32,691 bases of DNA from Accumulibacter sp. (GTDB lineage: Bacteria; Pseudomonadota; Gammaproteobacteria; Burkholderiales; Rhodocyclaceae), in NCBI RefSeq assembly GCF_023806635.1, contig NZ_JAMTDQ010000021.1:1-32691 (forward strand), read 5' to 3'. The position numbers were made by a program, and so were the translations under genes. This document shows positions 1-8,334 of the stretch, piece after piece; positions within the stretch are counted from its first letter, which is position 1; every line of letters starts with the position of its first letter. Below the pieces are notes generated by a model that was given only the letters and a program-made list of their open reading frames with translations, searched no databases and was not told where the DNA came from.

Positions 1-806
1 AGGTGCCGCAGGGGACGCGCAGCAGCCGCGGCAAGCCGATCGTCAACCTCTTCCCCTTCGAGGACGGCGAAAAGATCAGCGCCATCCTGCCGGTCAAGGA
101 GTTCACCGACGACCGCTTCATCTTCATGTGCACGGCGCAGGGGACGGTGAAGAAGACGCCGCTGTCGGATTTCTCGAACCCGCGGCGCAGCGGCATCATC
201 GCCGTCGCGCTCGATGCGGACGACTTCCTGATCGGCGCCGAGATCACCAACGGCACGCAGGATGTCGTACTGGTGTCGGACGTCGGCAAGGCGGTGTGGT
301 TCGACGAGGAGGACGTGCGGCCGATGGGACGCACGGCGCGCGGCGTCCGCGGCATGAAGCTCGGCGAGCAGCAGCAGGTGCTGTCGCTGCTGGTCGCCGA
401 CAACGAGCAGCAGACGGTGCTGGTGGCGACCGAGAACGGTTACGGCAAGCGCACTGCGCTCGCCGATTTCCGCCATTCGGGCCGCGGCACGCAGGGGGTG
501 ATCGCGATCGCCGCCAGCGAGCGCAATGGCCGTGTCGTCGCCGCCCGTCTCGTTCGCGACGACGACGAGATCATGCTGATCACCACCGGCGGCGTACTGA
601 TCCGCACGCGCGTGCGCGAGATCCGCGAACTCGGGCGGGCGACGCAGGGGGTGACCTTGATCGCGCTCGACGCCGGCGAGAAGCTCGCCGGGCTCGAGAA
701 GGTCGTCGAGAGCGAGGACGAGGGGACGCCGGGCGAGCCGGCGGCGCCCGAGGCCGCGGCGCCCGACGCTCCGGTGGCGGATCCGGATACGCCGGCGGCG
801 GAATGA
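1..806 (+). CDS. gyrA: DNA gyrase subunit A, C-terminal part (5' truncated by window)
   Basis: This is the C-terminal DNA-wrapping domain of the GyrA subunit of DNA gyrase, which introduces negative supercoils using ATP. The gene enters from before the window; the reading frame starts with the codon at position 3 and ends at TGA 804-806, giving about 267 residues. Repeated blade motifs of the GyrA beta-pinwheel are visible: GRTARGVRGMKL, GRGTQGVIAI and GRATQGVTLIAL, each following a conserved hydrophobic strand. The canonical GyrA box would lie upstream of the window. The protein ends in an acidic, Ala/Pro-rich tail of roughly 35 residues, as in many GyrA proteins, where such tails modulate supercoiling activity. 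pheA follows after about 50 bases, with no terminator between. The ParC paralogue is less likely, given the number of blades and the acidic tail. Confidence 0.95.
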   Translation, partial: VPQGTRSSRGKPIVNLFPFEDGEKISAILPVKEFTDDRFIFMCTAQGTVKKTPLSDFSNPRRSGIIAVALDADDFLIGAEITNGTQDVVLVSDVGKAVWFDEEDVRPMGRTARGVRGMKLGEQQQVLSLLVADNEQQTVLVATENGYGKRTALADFRHSGRGTQGVIAIAASERNGRVVAARLVRDDDEIMLITTGGVLIRTRVREIRELGRATQGVTLIALDAGEKLAGLEKVVESEDEGTPGEPAAPEAAAPDAPVADPDTPAAE

Positions 807-858
807 TCGGCCGGCCGCTGCCGCCCGCGTGCCGCCGACGGATGTCGCGGGCGAGCGC

Positions 859-1950
859 ATGAGCGACGATCTGCAACGCGAGCTGGCGCTCGTCCGGCGG
901 CAGATCGACGAGCTCGACGGCGACCTGCTGGCGCTGCTCAACCGGCGCGCGCGGCTGGCGCAGCAGGTCGGCGAGATCAAGGCGCGGCACGGCGAGGCGG
1001 GTTTCATCTACCGCCCGGAGCGCGAGGCGCAGGTGCTGCAGCGGATCCAGGGGATGAACGCCGGGCCGCTGTCGAACGAGAGCCTGACGTGGTTCTTCCG
1101 CGAGGTGATGTCGGCCTGCCTGTCGCTCGAGCAGCCGCTCGGCATCGCTTTCCTCGGCCCGCTCGGCACCTTTTCGGAGAGCGCGGCGGTGAAGCATTTC
1201 GGGCATGCGGCACGGTTGCTGCCGCAGGTCTCGATCGACGACGTCTTCCGCGAGGTCGAGGCGCAGCACGCCGATTACGCCGTGGTGCCGATCGAGAATT
1301 CGACCGAGGGTGCCGTCGGGCGGACGCTCGACCTGCTGCTGACGACGCCGCTGAAGATCTGCGGCGAGGTCGTCCTGCGCATCCACCAGCATCTGCTGTC
1401 GAACGAGACGGCGCTCGCCGGGGTGCACAAGGTGTACTCGCACGCGCAGTCGCTGGCGCAGTGCCACGAGTGGCTCAACCGCTCGCTGCCGCTGGCGCAG
1501 CGGGTGCCGGTCGGCAGCAACGCGCAGGCGGCGCAACTGGCGGCGGCCGAGGCCGGCGCGGCGGCGATCGCCGGGCAGGCGGCGGCGGAACGCTACCAGC
1601 TGCCGGAACTGGCGAGCAACATCGAGGACGAGCCGAACAACACCACCCGCTTCGCTGTCCTCGGGCGGCACGATGCCGGTCGTTCGGGGCGCGACAAGAC
1701 GTCGCTGATCATGTCGGCGCAGAACCAGACCGGCGCCCTCAGCGGCCTCCTGGCGCCCTTCGCGGATGCCGGCGTGTCGATGACGCGGCTGGAGTCGCGG
1801 CCGGCGCGGCACACGCTGTGGGAGTACGTCTTCTTCGTCGATCTCGACGGTCACCGCGACGACGAGTCACTGCGCCGCGCGCTCGCCGAGCTGGCGCAGC
1901 GGGCGCCGTACCTGAAGCTCCTGGGCTCGTACCCGGTGGCCGCCTATTGA
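859..1950 (+). CDS. pheA: Chorismate mutase / prephenate dehydratase (P-protein)
   Basis: Bifunctional cytoplasmic enzyme of phenylalanine synthesis: chorismate to prephenate, then prephenate to phenylpyruvate. The 363 residues contain an N-terminal AroQ-type chorismate mutase helix bundle (about 1-95, with RRQIDELDGDLLALLNRRA). A prephenate dehydratase domain follows (about 95-275, beginning GIAFLGPLGTFSE and carrying the NNTTRF motif). A C-terminal ACT domain (about 285-360) carries the GALSGLL and ESRP motifs that bind phenylalanine in this family. I chose ATG 859 because homologues start with MSDxL just before the first mutase helix; an in-frame GTG at 829 would add ten unlikely residues. 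The upstream Shine-Dalgarno is weak. It is the first gene of an aromatic amino acid operon with hisC, tyrA and aroA. Feedback inhibition by phenylalanine is expected from the ACT motifs. Confidence 0.95.
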   Translation: MSDDLQRELALVRRQIDELDGDLLALLNRRARLAQQVGEIKARHGEAGFIYRPEREAQVLQRIQGMNAGPLSNESLTWFFREVMSACLSLEQPLGIAFLGPLGTFSESAAVKHFGHAARLLPQVSIDDVFREVEAQHADYAVVPIENSTEGAVGRTLDLLLTTPLKICGEVVLRIHQHLLSNETALAGVHKVYSHAQSLAQCHEWLNRSLPLAQRVPVGSNAQAAQLAAAEAGAAAIAGQAAAERYQLPELASNIEDEPNNTTRFAVLGRHDAGRSGRDKTSLIMSAQNQTGALSGLLAPFADAGVSMTRLESRPARHTLWEYVFFVDLDGHRDDESLRRALAELAQRAPYLKLLGSYPVAAY

Positions 1951-2025
1951 CCGGCGGCCCGCTCCGCGCCCGCAAGGCGACCGCCGGCCGCCGGCGCAGC
2001 GGGCCCACTTGATCGAGGACCGATG

Positions 2026-3114
2026 ATGGCACTCAGCGAGCAGTCCCTGCCCTATGTGCGGGCGATTTCCCCCTACCAGCCGGGCAAGCCGATCACCGAG
2101 CTGGCGCGCGAGATGGGGCTGGCGGTCGACCGGATCGTCAAGCTGGCGTCGAACGAGAACCCGCTCGGCATGAGCCCGAAGGCGCGTACGGCGGTGTTGG
2201 CGGCAGTCGACGATCTGGCGCGTTACCCGGACCAGTTCGCCCTGCTGCAGGCGCTGTCCGAGCGCAGCGGTCTCGGCGCCGGGCAGATCGTCCTCGGCAA
2301 CGGTTCGAACGACGTCCTCGACCTCGTCGCGCGGGTATTCCTGGCGCCGGGGCGATCGGCGGTCTTCGCGCAGTACGCCTTCGCCGTCTATCCGCTGGCA
2401 ACGCTGGCCGCTGGCGCCGAACCGATCGCCGTCGCCGCGCGCGATTACGGTCATGATCCGGCGGCGATGCGGGCGGCGATCCGGCCGGACACGCGGGTGC
2501 TGTGGATCGCCAATCCGAACAATCCGACCGGCACCTTCCTGCCGGCGGCGGTCCTGCGCGATTTCATCGTCTCGCTGCCACGCGACGTGGTGGTGGTGCT
2601 CGACGAGGCGTACAACGAGTACCTGCCAGCGGCCGAACGCGTCGATACGGCCAGCTGGCTGGCCGACCTGCCGAATCTCGTGATCACCCGCACCTTCTCG
2701 AAAATCTACGGTCTGGCCGGGCTCCGCATCGGCTACGCGCTGACTTCGCCGGAGATCGCCGACCTGATGAACCGGGTGCGGCAGCCGTTCAACTGCAACA
2801 ACCTGGCGCTGGCCGCGGCACGGGCGGCACTCGACGACCACCGCTTCGTCGCCGACAGTTACGCGTCGAACCGGTCAGGCATGGAACAGATCGTCGCCGG
2901 ACTGAAGCGGCTCGGCCTGACGCACATCCCGTCGCACGGCAACTTCGTCACCTTCCGTCTCGCCGATGCGGCACGGACGAACGACAAGCTGCTGCGGCAG
3001 GGGGTGATCGTGCGGCCGATCGCCGGCTACGGGCTGCCCGACTGGCTGCGGGTGACGATCGGCAGCGAGGGTGAGAACGCCCGTTTCCTGGCGGCGCTCG
3101 AGGTGGCGCTGTGA
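2026..3114 (+). CDS. hisC: HisC-type histidinol-phosphate/aromatic aminotransferase
   Basis: PLP-dependent class I/II aminotransferase of the HisC family, about 362 residues. Visible motifs are the SNENPLG entry, the NPNNPTG loop, the DEAYNEY segment and the Schiff-base lysine in TFSKIYGLAGLRIGYA (about K226). Between pheA and tyrA its likely job is transamination of phenylpyruvate, hydroxyphenylpyruvate or prephenate as well as, or instead of, imidazole acetol phosphate; that role comes from context and is not proven by sequence. Two adjacent ATGs exist, at 2023 and 2026. GAGGA at 2015-2019 is three bases from the first and six from the second, so 2026 is slightly preferred. The gene ends 22 bases before tyrA. 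Confidence 0.9.
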   Translation: MALSEQSLPYVRAISPYQPGKPITELAREMGLAVDRIVKLASNENPLGMSPKARTAVLAAVDDLARYPDQFALLQALSERSGLGAGQIVLGNGSNDVLDLVARVFLAPGRSAVFAQYAFAVYPLATLAAGAEPIAVAARDYGHDPAAMRAAIRPDTRVLWIANPNNPTGTFLPAAVLRDFIVSLPRDVVVVLDEAYNEYLPAAERVDTASWLADLPNLVITRTFSKIYGLAGLRIGYALTSPEIADLMNRVRQPFNCNNLALAAARAALDDHRFVADSYASNRSGMEQIVAGLKRLGLTHIPSHGNFVTFRLADAARTNDKLLRQGVIVRPIAGYGLPDWLRVTIGSEGENARFLAALEVAL

Positions 3115-3136
3115 CCGCCGGTAGCGGGGTGCGGCG

Positions 3137-4024
3137 ATGAGCGGCGCGGCGCCGTTCGGGCGGGTGGTGGTCTTCGGCGCCGGGCTGATTGGCGGTTCGT
3201 TCGCGCTGGCGCTGAAGGCGGCAGGGCAGGTCGGCGAAGTGGTCGGTTTCGGGCGTACCCTGGGTTCGCTGAACCAGGCGTTGCGACTCGGGATTCTCGA
3301 TCGCGTCGGCTTCAACATCGGCCAGGAGGTGTACGGTGCCGATCTGGTGCTGATCGCAGCGCCGGTCGGCATGAGCGGCGAGATCATGGCGCGCATCGCG
3401 CCCTGTCTCGGCCCGCAGACCGTCGTCAGCGACGCCGGCAGCACCAAGGAGGATGTCGTGGCGGCGGCGCGCGAGCACTTCGGCGGGCGCATCGGCCAGT
3501 TCGTTCCGGCGCATCCGATCGCCGGTGCCGAGAACAGCGGCGCGGCGGCGGCGCGCGCCGACCTCTACCGCGAGCGACAGGTGGTGCTGACGCCGCTGCC
3601 GGAGAACGACGCCGCCAGCATCGCCCGCGTCCGCGCTGCCTGGGAGTCTTGCGGCGCGATCACCCGCGAATTGACTGCCGCCGAGCACGACCGCATCTTC
3701 GCCGCCGTCAGCCACCTGCCGCACCTGCTGTCCTTCGCTCTGGTGCATGAACTGGCGGGGCGCGACAACCGCGAGCTGCTGTTCGATTTTGCCGCCAGCG
3801 GTTTCCGCGATTTCACGCGCATTGCCGCCAGCCATCCGGAGATGTGGCGCGACATCTGCCTCGCCAACCGGCTGGCGCTGCTCGAGGAACTCGATCGCTA
3901 CCGCGCGCAGCTCGACGCCCTGCGCGAGTCGCTGCAGGCGGCCGACGGCGCGCGGCTCGAGGCGGTGTTCGACATCGCGCGGCGTGCCCGGCGCGATTGG
4001 GGCGAGCGCCGGGGCGGTCGATGA
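3137..4024 (+). CDS. tyrA: Prephenate dehydrogenase
   Basis: NAD(P)-dependent oxidative decarboxylation of prephenate to 4-hydroxyphenylpyruvate in tyrosine synthesis. The 295 residues start with a Rossmann fold bearing [13 protein letters not shown] (glycines at about 14, 16 and 19). The conserved catalytic-region HPIAG follows, with His near 126 and GAENSG after it. A helical C-terminal dimerisation domain contains [19 protein letters not shown]. No fused chorismate mutase or ACT domain is present. The TGA overlaps the ATG of aroA (ATGA at 4021-4024), which suggests translational coupling. Confidence 0.95.
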   Translation: MSGAAPFGRVVVFGAGLIGGSFALALKAAGQVGEVVGFGRTLGSLNQALRLGILDRVGFNIGQEVYGADLVLIAAPVGMSGEIMARIAPCLGPQTVVSDAGSTKEDVVAAAREHFGGRIGQFVPAHPIAGAENSGAAAARADLYRERQVVLTPLPENDAASIARVRAAWESCGAITRELTAAEHDRIFAAVSHLPHLLSFALVHELAGRDNRELLFDFAASGFRDFTRIAASHPEMWRDICLANRLALLEELDRYRAQLDALRESLQAADGARLEAVFDIARRARRDWGERRGGR

Positions 4025-5979
4025 GCGCCGCTTTCCTCGACCTGCCACAGTTCGTTTCGGCCGCCGGCACGCTGCGGCTACCTGGATCGAAGAGCATCTC
4101 CAACCGGGCTCTGTTGCTGGCGGCTCTGGCCAGTGGGCGCAGCGAGATCCGCGATCTGCTCGCCTCGGACGACACTGCGCGCATGCTCGACGCACTGCGC
4201 ACGCTGGGCGTCGGCATCGAGCCGGCGGGGGACGGTGCATTCGTCGTCGACGGCGTCGCCGGCGCGCTGCCGGTGCGCGCGGCCGAACTCTTCCTCGGCA
4301 ATGCCGGCACCGCCTTCCGGCCGCTGACGGCGGTGCTCGCACTGGCCGGCGGCACCTATCGCCTGGCCGGCGTGCCGCGCATGCACGAGCGACCGATCGC
4401 CGATCTCGTCGATGGCCTGCGGCAGCTTGGCGCGGAGATCGACTACCTGGGGGATGAGGGCTTCCCGCCGTTGCTCATCCGGCCGCCGCGGCGTTCCACC
4501 ACCGCCGTCGTCCGCCTGCGCGGCGATGTCTCGAGCCAGTTCCTCAGCGGACTGCTGATGGCGCTGCCGCTGCGCGGCGTCGAGACGACCGTCGAGGTCG
4601 TCGGCGAGCTGATCTCGCGGCCCTACGTCGAGATGACGCTGGCGACGATGGCGCGTTTCGGCGTCGCCGTGCAGCGCGACGGCTGGCAGCGCTTCACCGT
4701 CGCCGCCGGCAGCGTCTATCGCTCGCCCGGGGTGCTGCACGTCGAGGGCGACGCGTCGTCGGCATCCTACTTCCTGGCCCTCGGCGCCATCGGCGGCGGA
4801 CCGGTGCGCGTCGAGGGGGTGGGGAACGATTCGATCCAGGGCGATGTCCGCTTCGCCGACGCGCTGGCGGCGATGGGCGCACGCATCACCCTCGGCGAGA
4901 ACTGGATCGAGGCTGCGGCGCCGGGCGCCGGCAGCCTGCACGGCATCGAGCTCGACTGCAACCACATTCCGGACGCGGCGATGACGCTGGCGACGGTGGC
5001 CCTGTTCGCGCGCGGGCCGACGACGCTCGGCAACATCGCCAGCTGGCGCGTCAAGGAGACTGACCGCATCGCCGCGATGGCGACCGAACTCGGCAAGCTC
5101 GGCGTGCGCGTCGACAGCGGCGAGGATTTCATCCGCGTCCATCCGCCGGGCGCGATGGAGTCGCTGCTGCCGGCGGTGATCGACACCTACGACGATCACC
5201 GCATCGCCATGTGCCTGTCGCTCGCGGCGCGCGGCGCACCGCTGCGGATCATCGATCCGCGGACCGTCGGCAAGACCTTTCCCGACTATTTCGAGCGCTT
5301 CGCGGCGATGACGCGACCGGTCCCGGTGGTCGCGGTCGATGGCACCTCGGCCTCGGGCAAGGGAACGATCGCCGCGCGCGTGGCGCAGGCGCTCGGCTGG
5401 CACTATCTCGATTCGGGCGCCCTTTACCGCTTGACGGCGCTCGCCGCGCTGCGCGCCGGCGCCGCTGGCGACGATGAGGCGGCGGTGGCGGCAATCGCGG
5501 CGACGCTCGACGTCGAGTTTGCCGGGACATCGATCTGCCTCGCCGGCGACGAGGTCGGCGATGCCATCCGCAGCGAGGAAATCTCGCGCGCGGCGTCGCT
5601 GGTGGCGGCGCTGCCGGCCGTGCGCAGCGCACTTCTCTTCCGGCAGCGGGCATTCCGGCGCCCGCCCGGGCTGGTCGCCGACGGGCGCGACATGGGCACG
5701 GTCGTCTTCCCGGATGCGACGAGCAAGGTGTTTCTCACCGCCAGCCTCGAAAAGCGCGCGGAGCGGCGTCTTAAGCAGTTGATCGACAAAGGAATCGCTG
5801 CTAATATCCGCGATCTCGTGCAGGATCTCGGGGAGCGCGACGCCAGGGATGGCCAGCGCAGCGTTGCGCCGATGCTGCCGAGTGCGGATGCCGAGTCGCT
5901 CGACACGACGGACCTGACCATCGAAACGGCGGTGGCGCAGGTACTGGACTGGGTCAACGAGGTTCCGGAAAAGGGGTGA
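4021..5979 (+). CDS. aroA-cmk: Fused EPSP synthase (AroA) - cytidylate kinase (Cmk)
   Basis: A single 652-residue frame joins two enzymes. Residues 1 to about 429 are 3-phosphoshikimate 1-carboxyvinyltransferase, the sixth shikimate step. They show [13 protein letters not shown] (K24, S25, R29), the class I motif [10 protein letters not shown] (93-102), [21 protein letters not shown] (D318), RVKETDR and TYDDHRIAM. Residues 430-652 are cytidylate kinase, which phosphorylates CMP/dCMP. This half has P-loop GTSASGKGT (441-449), YLDSGALYR and [13 protein letters not shown]. Each half has the length of the free-standing enzyme, with essentially no linker. An in-frame ATG at 5308 sits exactly where a separate Cmk would begin, so internal initiation is possible, but no good ribosome site precedes it. 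Fusions of this type are known in some Proteobacteria. Within the S3P-binding region, the usual Asn before WRVKETDR is Ser (S341). Confidence 0.93.
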   Translation: MSAAFLDLPQFVSAAGTLRLPGSKSISNRALLLAALASGRSEIRDLLASDDTARMLDALRTLGVGIEPAGDGAFVVDGVAGALPVRAAELFLGNAGTAFRPLTAVLALAGGTYRLAGVPRMHERPIADLVDGLRQLGAEIDYLGDEGFPPLLIRPPRRSTTAVVRLRGDVSSQFLSGLLMALPLRGVETTVEVVGELISRPYVEMTLATMARFGVAVQRDGWQRFTVAAGSVYRSPGVLHVEGDASSASYFLALGAIGGGPVRVEGVGNDSIQGDVRFADALAAMGARITLGENWIEAAAPGAGSLHGIELDCNHIPDAAMTLATVALFARGPTTLGNIASWRVKETDRIAAMATELGKLGVRVDSGEDFIRVHPPGAMESLLPAVIDTYDDHRIAMCLSLAARGAPLRIIDPRTVGKTFPDYFERFAAMTRPVPVVAVDGTSASGKGTIAARVAQALGWHYLDSGALYRLTALAALRAGAAGDDEAAVAAIAATLDVEFAGTSICLAGDEVGDAIRSEEISRAASLVAALPAVRSALLFRQRAFRRPPGLVADGRDMGTVVFPDATSKVFLTASLEKRAERRLKQLIDKGIAANIRDLVQDLGERDARDGQRSVAPMLPSADAESLDTTDLTIETAVAQVLDWVNEVPEKG

Positions 5980-6171
5980 AACGGCAGCCGCCGTTCGCCA
6001 GCAGGTGTCACCAGCCAGATGCGTCGCTGCTGCGGCCGCGGTCGATCGGGGGTTTCCCGGCCGATGCGTTCGAAGCGCCGTCCTGCGGTCGCAGGGGGGC
6101 GCGGCAACGGGCAGGGCAGGTGATCGTCATCAACTCACCCCGCAGTCATGCGGTCAGGTCAGTCAATCCAT
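5980..6171 (+). promoter_or_regulatory. rpsA leader with two small hairpins and no clear Shine-Dalgarno
   Basis: The 192 bases between the aroA-cmk stop and rpsA hold two perfect small hairpins: AACGGC/GCCGTT with loop AGCC at 5980-5995, and CCGCA/TGCGG with loop GTCA at 6140-6153. No purine-rich Shine-Dalgarno lies at normal distance before ATG 6172; the nearest AGGT is 12 bases away. In E. coli the rpsA leader likewise lacks a strong Shine-Dalgarno and folds into hairpins bound by S1 itself for autogenous control. The analogy here is inference. I see no convincing -35/-10 pair. Confidence 0.4.
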
Positions 6172-7869
6172 ATGTCAGCCAATCCCACCATGCAGGAAAG
6201 CTTTGCCCAACTTTTCGAAGAGAGCCTCGGTCGCCAGGAGATGCGGCCCGGCGAGGTCATCACGGCGGAAGTCGTGCGCATCGACCAGAACTTCGTCGTC
6301 GTCAATGCCGGCCTCAAGTCCGAGAGCTATATCGAACTTGCGGAATTCCTCAACGACCAGGGCGCCATCGAGGTCAAGGTCGGCGATTTCGTCCAGGTCG
6401 CCATCGAGCAACTCGAGAACGGCTTCGGCGAGACCCGTCTGTCGCGCGACCGGGCGAAGCGGGTCGCCGCCTGGAACGCCCTCGAGCAGGCACTCAACGA
6501 CGGCAGCCTGGTCACCGGCACGATCACCGGCAAGGTCAAGGGTGGCCTGACGGTGATGACCAACAGCGTGCGCGCCTTCCTGCCGGGTTCGCTGGTCGAC
6601 ATGCGTCCGGTCAAGGACACGACGCCATACGAAGGCAAGACCTACGAGTTCAAGGTCATCAAGCTCGACCGCAAGCGCAACAACGTGGTGGTGTCGCGCC
6701 GCGCCGTCCTCGAGGCGAGCGTCGGCGAAGAGCGCGAAGCGCTGCTTGCCGCGCTGCGCGAGGGCAGCGTCGTCAAGGGCGTGGTGAAGAACATCACCGA
6801 TTACGGTGCCTTCGTCGACCTCGGCGGCATCGACGGCCTGCTGCACATCACCGATCTCGCGTGGCGTCGTGTCCGCCACCCGTCGGAGGTGCTGGCGGTC
6901 GGCGACGAAGTGCAGGCCAAGATTCTCAAGTTCGACCAGGAAAAGAACCGGGTGTCGCTTGGCCTCAAGCAGCTCGGCGAGGATCCGTGGGTCGGCATCT
7001 CGCGCCGTTACCCGCCGACGACCCGCCTCTTCGGCAAGGTGACCAACCTGACCGACTACGGCGCCTTCGTCGAGATCGAGCAGGGAATCGAGGGTCTGGT
7101 GCATGTCTCAGAGATGGACTGGACGAACAAGAACGTCCACCCGTCGAAGGTCGTCCAGCTCGGCGACGAGGTCGAGGTGATGATCCTCGAGATCGACGAG
7201 GACCGCCGCCGCATCTCGCTCGGCATGAAGCAGTGCGCGGCCAATCCGTGGGACGAGTTCTCGATGAACTACAAGAAGGGCGACCGGGTGCGCGGGGCGA
7301 TCAAGTCGATCACCGATTTCGGCGTCTTCATCGGCCTGCCCGGCGGCATCGACGGCCTCGTTCACCTCTCGGATCTGTCGTGGTCGATTCCCGGTGAGGA
7401 AGCGATCCGCAACTTCCGCAAGGGCGACGAGGTGGACGCGGTGGTGCTGGCGATCGATACCGACAAGGAGCGCATCTCGCTCGGCATCAAGCAGCTCGAC
7501 GGCGATCCCTACACCAGCTACATCGCGACGCACGACAAGAACAGCATCGCCCGTGGCGTCATCAAGTCGGTCGATGCGCGTGGCGCCGTGGTCATGCTCG
7601 AAGGCGACATCGAAGCCTACCTGCGTGCCTCCGAGGTCTCGCGCGAGCGCATCGACGACCTCACCAAGGTCTACAAGGAAGGCGACCGGATCGAGGCGAT
7701 GATCATCAACGTCGACCGCAAGACCCGTTCGATCAGTCTCTCGATCAGGGCTCGCGAACAGGCGGAACAGCACGAGGCGATGCAGAAGTTCTCGGCCGAC
7801 AGCAGCGCCAGTTCGGGAACGACGAACCTTGGTGCCTTGCTCAAGGCGAAGCTGAACAATCCGCAGTAA
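6172..7869 (+). CDS. rpsA: 30S ribosomal protein S1
   Basis: Large RNA-binding ribosomal protein that recruits and unfolds mRNA on the 30S subunit. The 565 residues contain six S1/OB-fold repeats, starting near residues 27, 111, 198, 283, 370 and 457. Repeats 3-5 carry the classic signature of the type [24 protein letters not shown]. This is the standard proteobacterial length. I chose ATG 6172 because homologues begin a few residues before [14 protein letters not shown] 6148 would add an unlikely extension and ATG 6190 is also possible. No strong Shine-Dalgarno is present, which fits S1 autoregulation in better-studied species. ihfB follows after nine bases. Confidence 0.97.
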   Translation: MSANPTMQESFAQLFEESLGRQEMRPGEVITAEVVRIDQNFVVVNAGLKSESYIELAEFLNDQGAIEVKVGDFVQVAIEQLENGFGETRLSRDRAKRVAAWNALEQALNDGSLVTGTITGKVKGGLTVMTNSVRAFLPGSLVDMRPVKDTTPYEGKTYEFKVIKLDRKRNNVVVSRRAVLEASVGEEREALLAALREGSVVKGVVKNITDYGAFVDLGGIDGLLHITDLAWRRVRHPSEVLAVGDEVQAKILKFDQEKNRVSLGLKQLGEDPWVGISRRYPPTTRLFGKVTNLTDYGAFVEIEQGIEGLVHVSEMDWTNKNVHPSKVVQLGDEVEVMILEIDEDRRRISLGMKQCAANPWDEFSMNYKKGDRVRGAIKSITDFGVFIGLPGGIDGLVHLSDLSWSIPGEEAIRNFRKGDEVDAVVLAIDTDKERISLGIKQLDGDPYTSYIATHDKNSIARGVIKSVDARGAVVMLEGDIEAYLRASEVSRERIDDLTKVYKEGDRIEAMIINVDRKTRSISLSIRAREQAEQHEAMQKFSADSSASSGTTNLGALLKAKLNNPQ

Positions 7870-7878
7870 GGCTGCAGG

Positions 7879-8166
7879 ATGACCAAGTCGGACCTGATCG
7901 CCGAACTGGCCCGGCGCTTCCCGCAACTCGTTGCCAAGGACGCCGACCTGTCGGTGAAGATGATTCTCGAGGCGATGGCTGAGGCTCTGGGCAGGGGTGA
8001 CCGGATCGAGATTCGCGGTTTCGGCAGCTTTGCCCTCAATTACCGGCCGCCGCGCGTCGGGCGAAACCCGAAGTCTGGCGAAAAGGTCGACGTGCCGGAA
8101 AAATGGGTACCGCATTTCAAGGCAGGCAAGGAGTTGCGTGAGCGCGTGGACGCCGCGCCGGAGTGA
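7879..8166 (+). CDS. ihfB: Integration host factor subunit beta
   Basis: DNA-bending architectural protein of the HU/IHF family, acting as a heterodimer with IhfA in recombination, replication and transcription. The 95 residues begin [11 protein letters not shown] and contain [22 protein letters not shown]. That stretch covers the beta-arm, with the Arg-Asn-Pro tip whose proline intercalates into DNA. The order rpsA-ihfB is conserved in Proteobacteria, which supports the beta rather than alpha or HU assignment. TAAGG at 7867-7871 overlaps the rpsA stop and serves as the ribosome site. A strong hairpin follows the gene. Confidence 0.96.
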   Translation: MTKSDLIAELARRFPQLVAKDADLSVKMILEAMAEALGRGDRIEIRGFGSFALNYRPPRVGRNPKSGEKVDVPEKWVPHFKAGKELRERVDAAPE

Positions 8167-8200
8167 AGCATGGCCCCGGCTCGCCGGGCCGTGGCAGGTG

Positions 8201-8231
8201 ACGGGCGGCGACGGGAGTCGCCGCCCGTTTC
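8201..8231 (+). terminator. Intrinsic terminator after ihfB
   Basis: A perfect 12-bp stem (left arm 8201-8212, loop GGGA 8213-8216, right arm 8217-8228) is very GC-rich and is followed by a short T-run TTTCTGT. It lies 34 bases after the ihfB stop and probably closes the aroA-rpsA-ihfB transcription unit. The U-tract is short, so termination may be partial. Confidence 0.75.
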
Positions 8232-8334
8232 TGTGTCTGTGGGAGCTGATCGACGCGCTTGTGGCAGGGGGTCTGCAGGATCCGCATGTCCCCCTGCCGG
8301 CCAGCCATCGCCTGGTACCTGGAAAGCCTGATCA

